64,000 nt of DNA from an uncultured Paracoccaceae bacterium (GTDB lineage Bacteria > Pseudomonadota > Alphaproteobacteria > Rhodobacterales > Rhodobacteraceae): assembly GCA_937146765.1 (NCBI GenBank), contig CAKZRP010000030.1:40299-104298 (forward strand), given 5' to 3'. The notes beneath the pieces were generated by a model, which worked only from the letters and a program-made list of their open reading frames with translations, was not told the origin of the DNA and searched no databases. Positions within the stretch are counted from its first letter, which is position 1; every line of letters begins with the position of its first letter. The translations under genes and the position numbers were made by a program. Below are positions 63,964 through 64,000 of this stretch, piece after piece.

Positions 63964-64000
63964 TTACGCGGCCATTCTCAGTTTCTGGGCGGGGGTCATC
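63964..64000 (-). CDS. Possible 3' end of a transposase gene, cut by the window
   Basis: Read on the minus strand, the last bases give MTPAQKLRMAA then a stop at 63966-63964. This resembles the extreme C-terminus of some DDE transposases. The next 50 bases toward lower coordinates hold short G/C inverted repeats (GGGGG-TAAT-CCCCC) that could belong to an element end. Only 11 codons are visible, so this is weak. Confidence 0.25.
   Translation of the reverse strand, partial: MTPAQKLRMAA

Overview
The window looks like chromosomal DNA of a Rhodobacterales-type alphaproteobacterium. This is inferred from the high GC content, the tamA-tamB pair, a glycerol ABC operon of the glpV/glpSTPQ + DUF2160 type, a cyanide-insensitive bd oxidase with a DUF2474-like subunit, Hint/RTX secreted proteins, and the general codon style. 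No rRNA, tRNA or CRISPR was seen. Nothing mobile is certain; a possible transposase tail sits at the extreme right edge.

Layout. 1-5341: end of tamA (cut by the window) and full tamB, which exports or assembles outer-membrane components. 5331-32001: a large exopolysaccharide locus with several glycosyltransferases, a WecG/TagA/CpsF transferase, a Wzy/WaaL-type polymerase or ligase, a Wzx-type flippase, a Wzz/GumC chain-length protein, a CpsD-like ATPase with a broken P-loop, and an initiating sugar transferase. Inside this locus lies a tight seven-gene operon (about 8879-26021). Its genes overlap by 4 bases or are 3 bases apart. They encode a single-module type I PKS (KS-AT-KR-DH-ACP-TE), a glycosyltransferase, an NRPS-like protein (formyltransferase, condensation-like remnant, A domain interrupted by a luciferase-like monooxygenase, PCP), a phosphopantetheinyl transferase, an SGNH-like protein, an SGNH plus clan GH-A fusion, and another glycosyltransferase. 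This is the most remarkable part of the window. It suggests a formylated, oxidised aminoacyl-ketide made inside a polysaccharide locus, either as a decoration of the polymer or as a separate glycosylated product.

32391-38071: an AraC regulator divergent from a degenerate 2-dehydro-3-deoxygalactonokinase-like protein, a mycothiol/maleylpyruvate-isomerase-like protein, an Asp-rich protein of unknown function, and a THUMP-domain rRNA methyltransferase. 38348-44384: glycerol ABC transporter operon with internal hairpins. 44623-46147: BlaI-type repressor and M56 metalloprotease pair. 46255-47921: GntR regulator convergent with a PfkB sugar kinase. 48149-50275: chemoreceptor with a NIT-like sensor domain, divergent from the CIO-type bd oxidase operon cioA-cioB-DUF2474 (50545-53069). 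53396-58886: oligopeptide ABC operon oppABCDF. 59110-62844: a giant acidic RTX/LamG/Hint protein, probably a type I secretion substrate. 62874-63840: two small unknown proteins, one a stand-alone Cys-cluster domain.

Domain calls come from motif reading only; no database search was run. Start codons were moved from the longest ORF where a ribosome-binding site or family start supported it.
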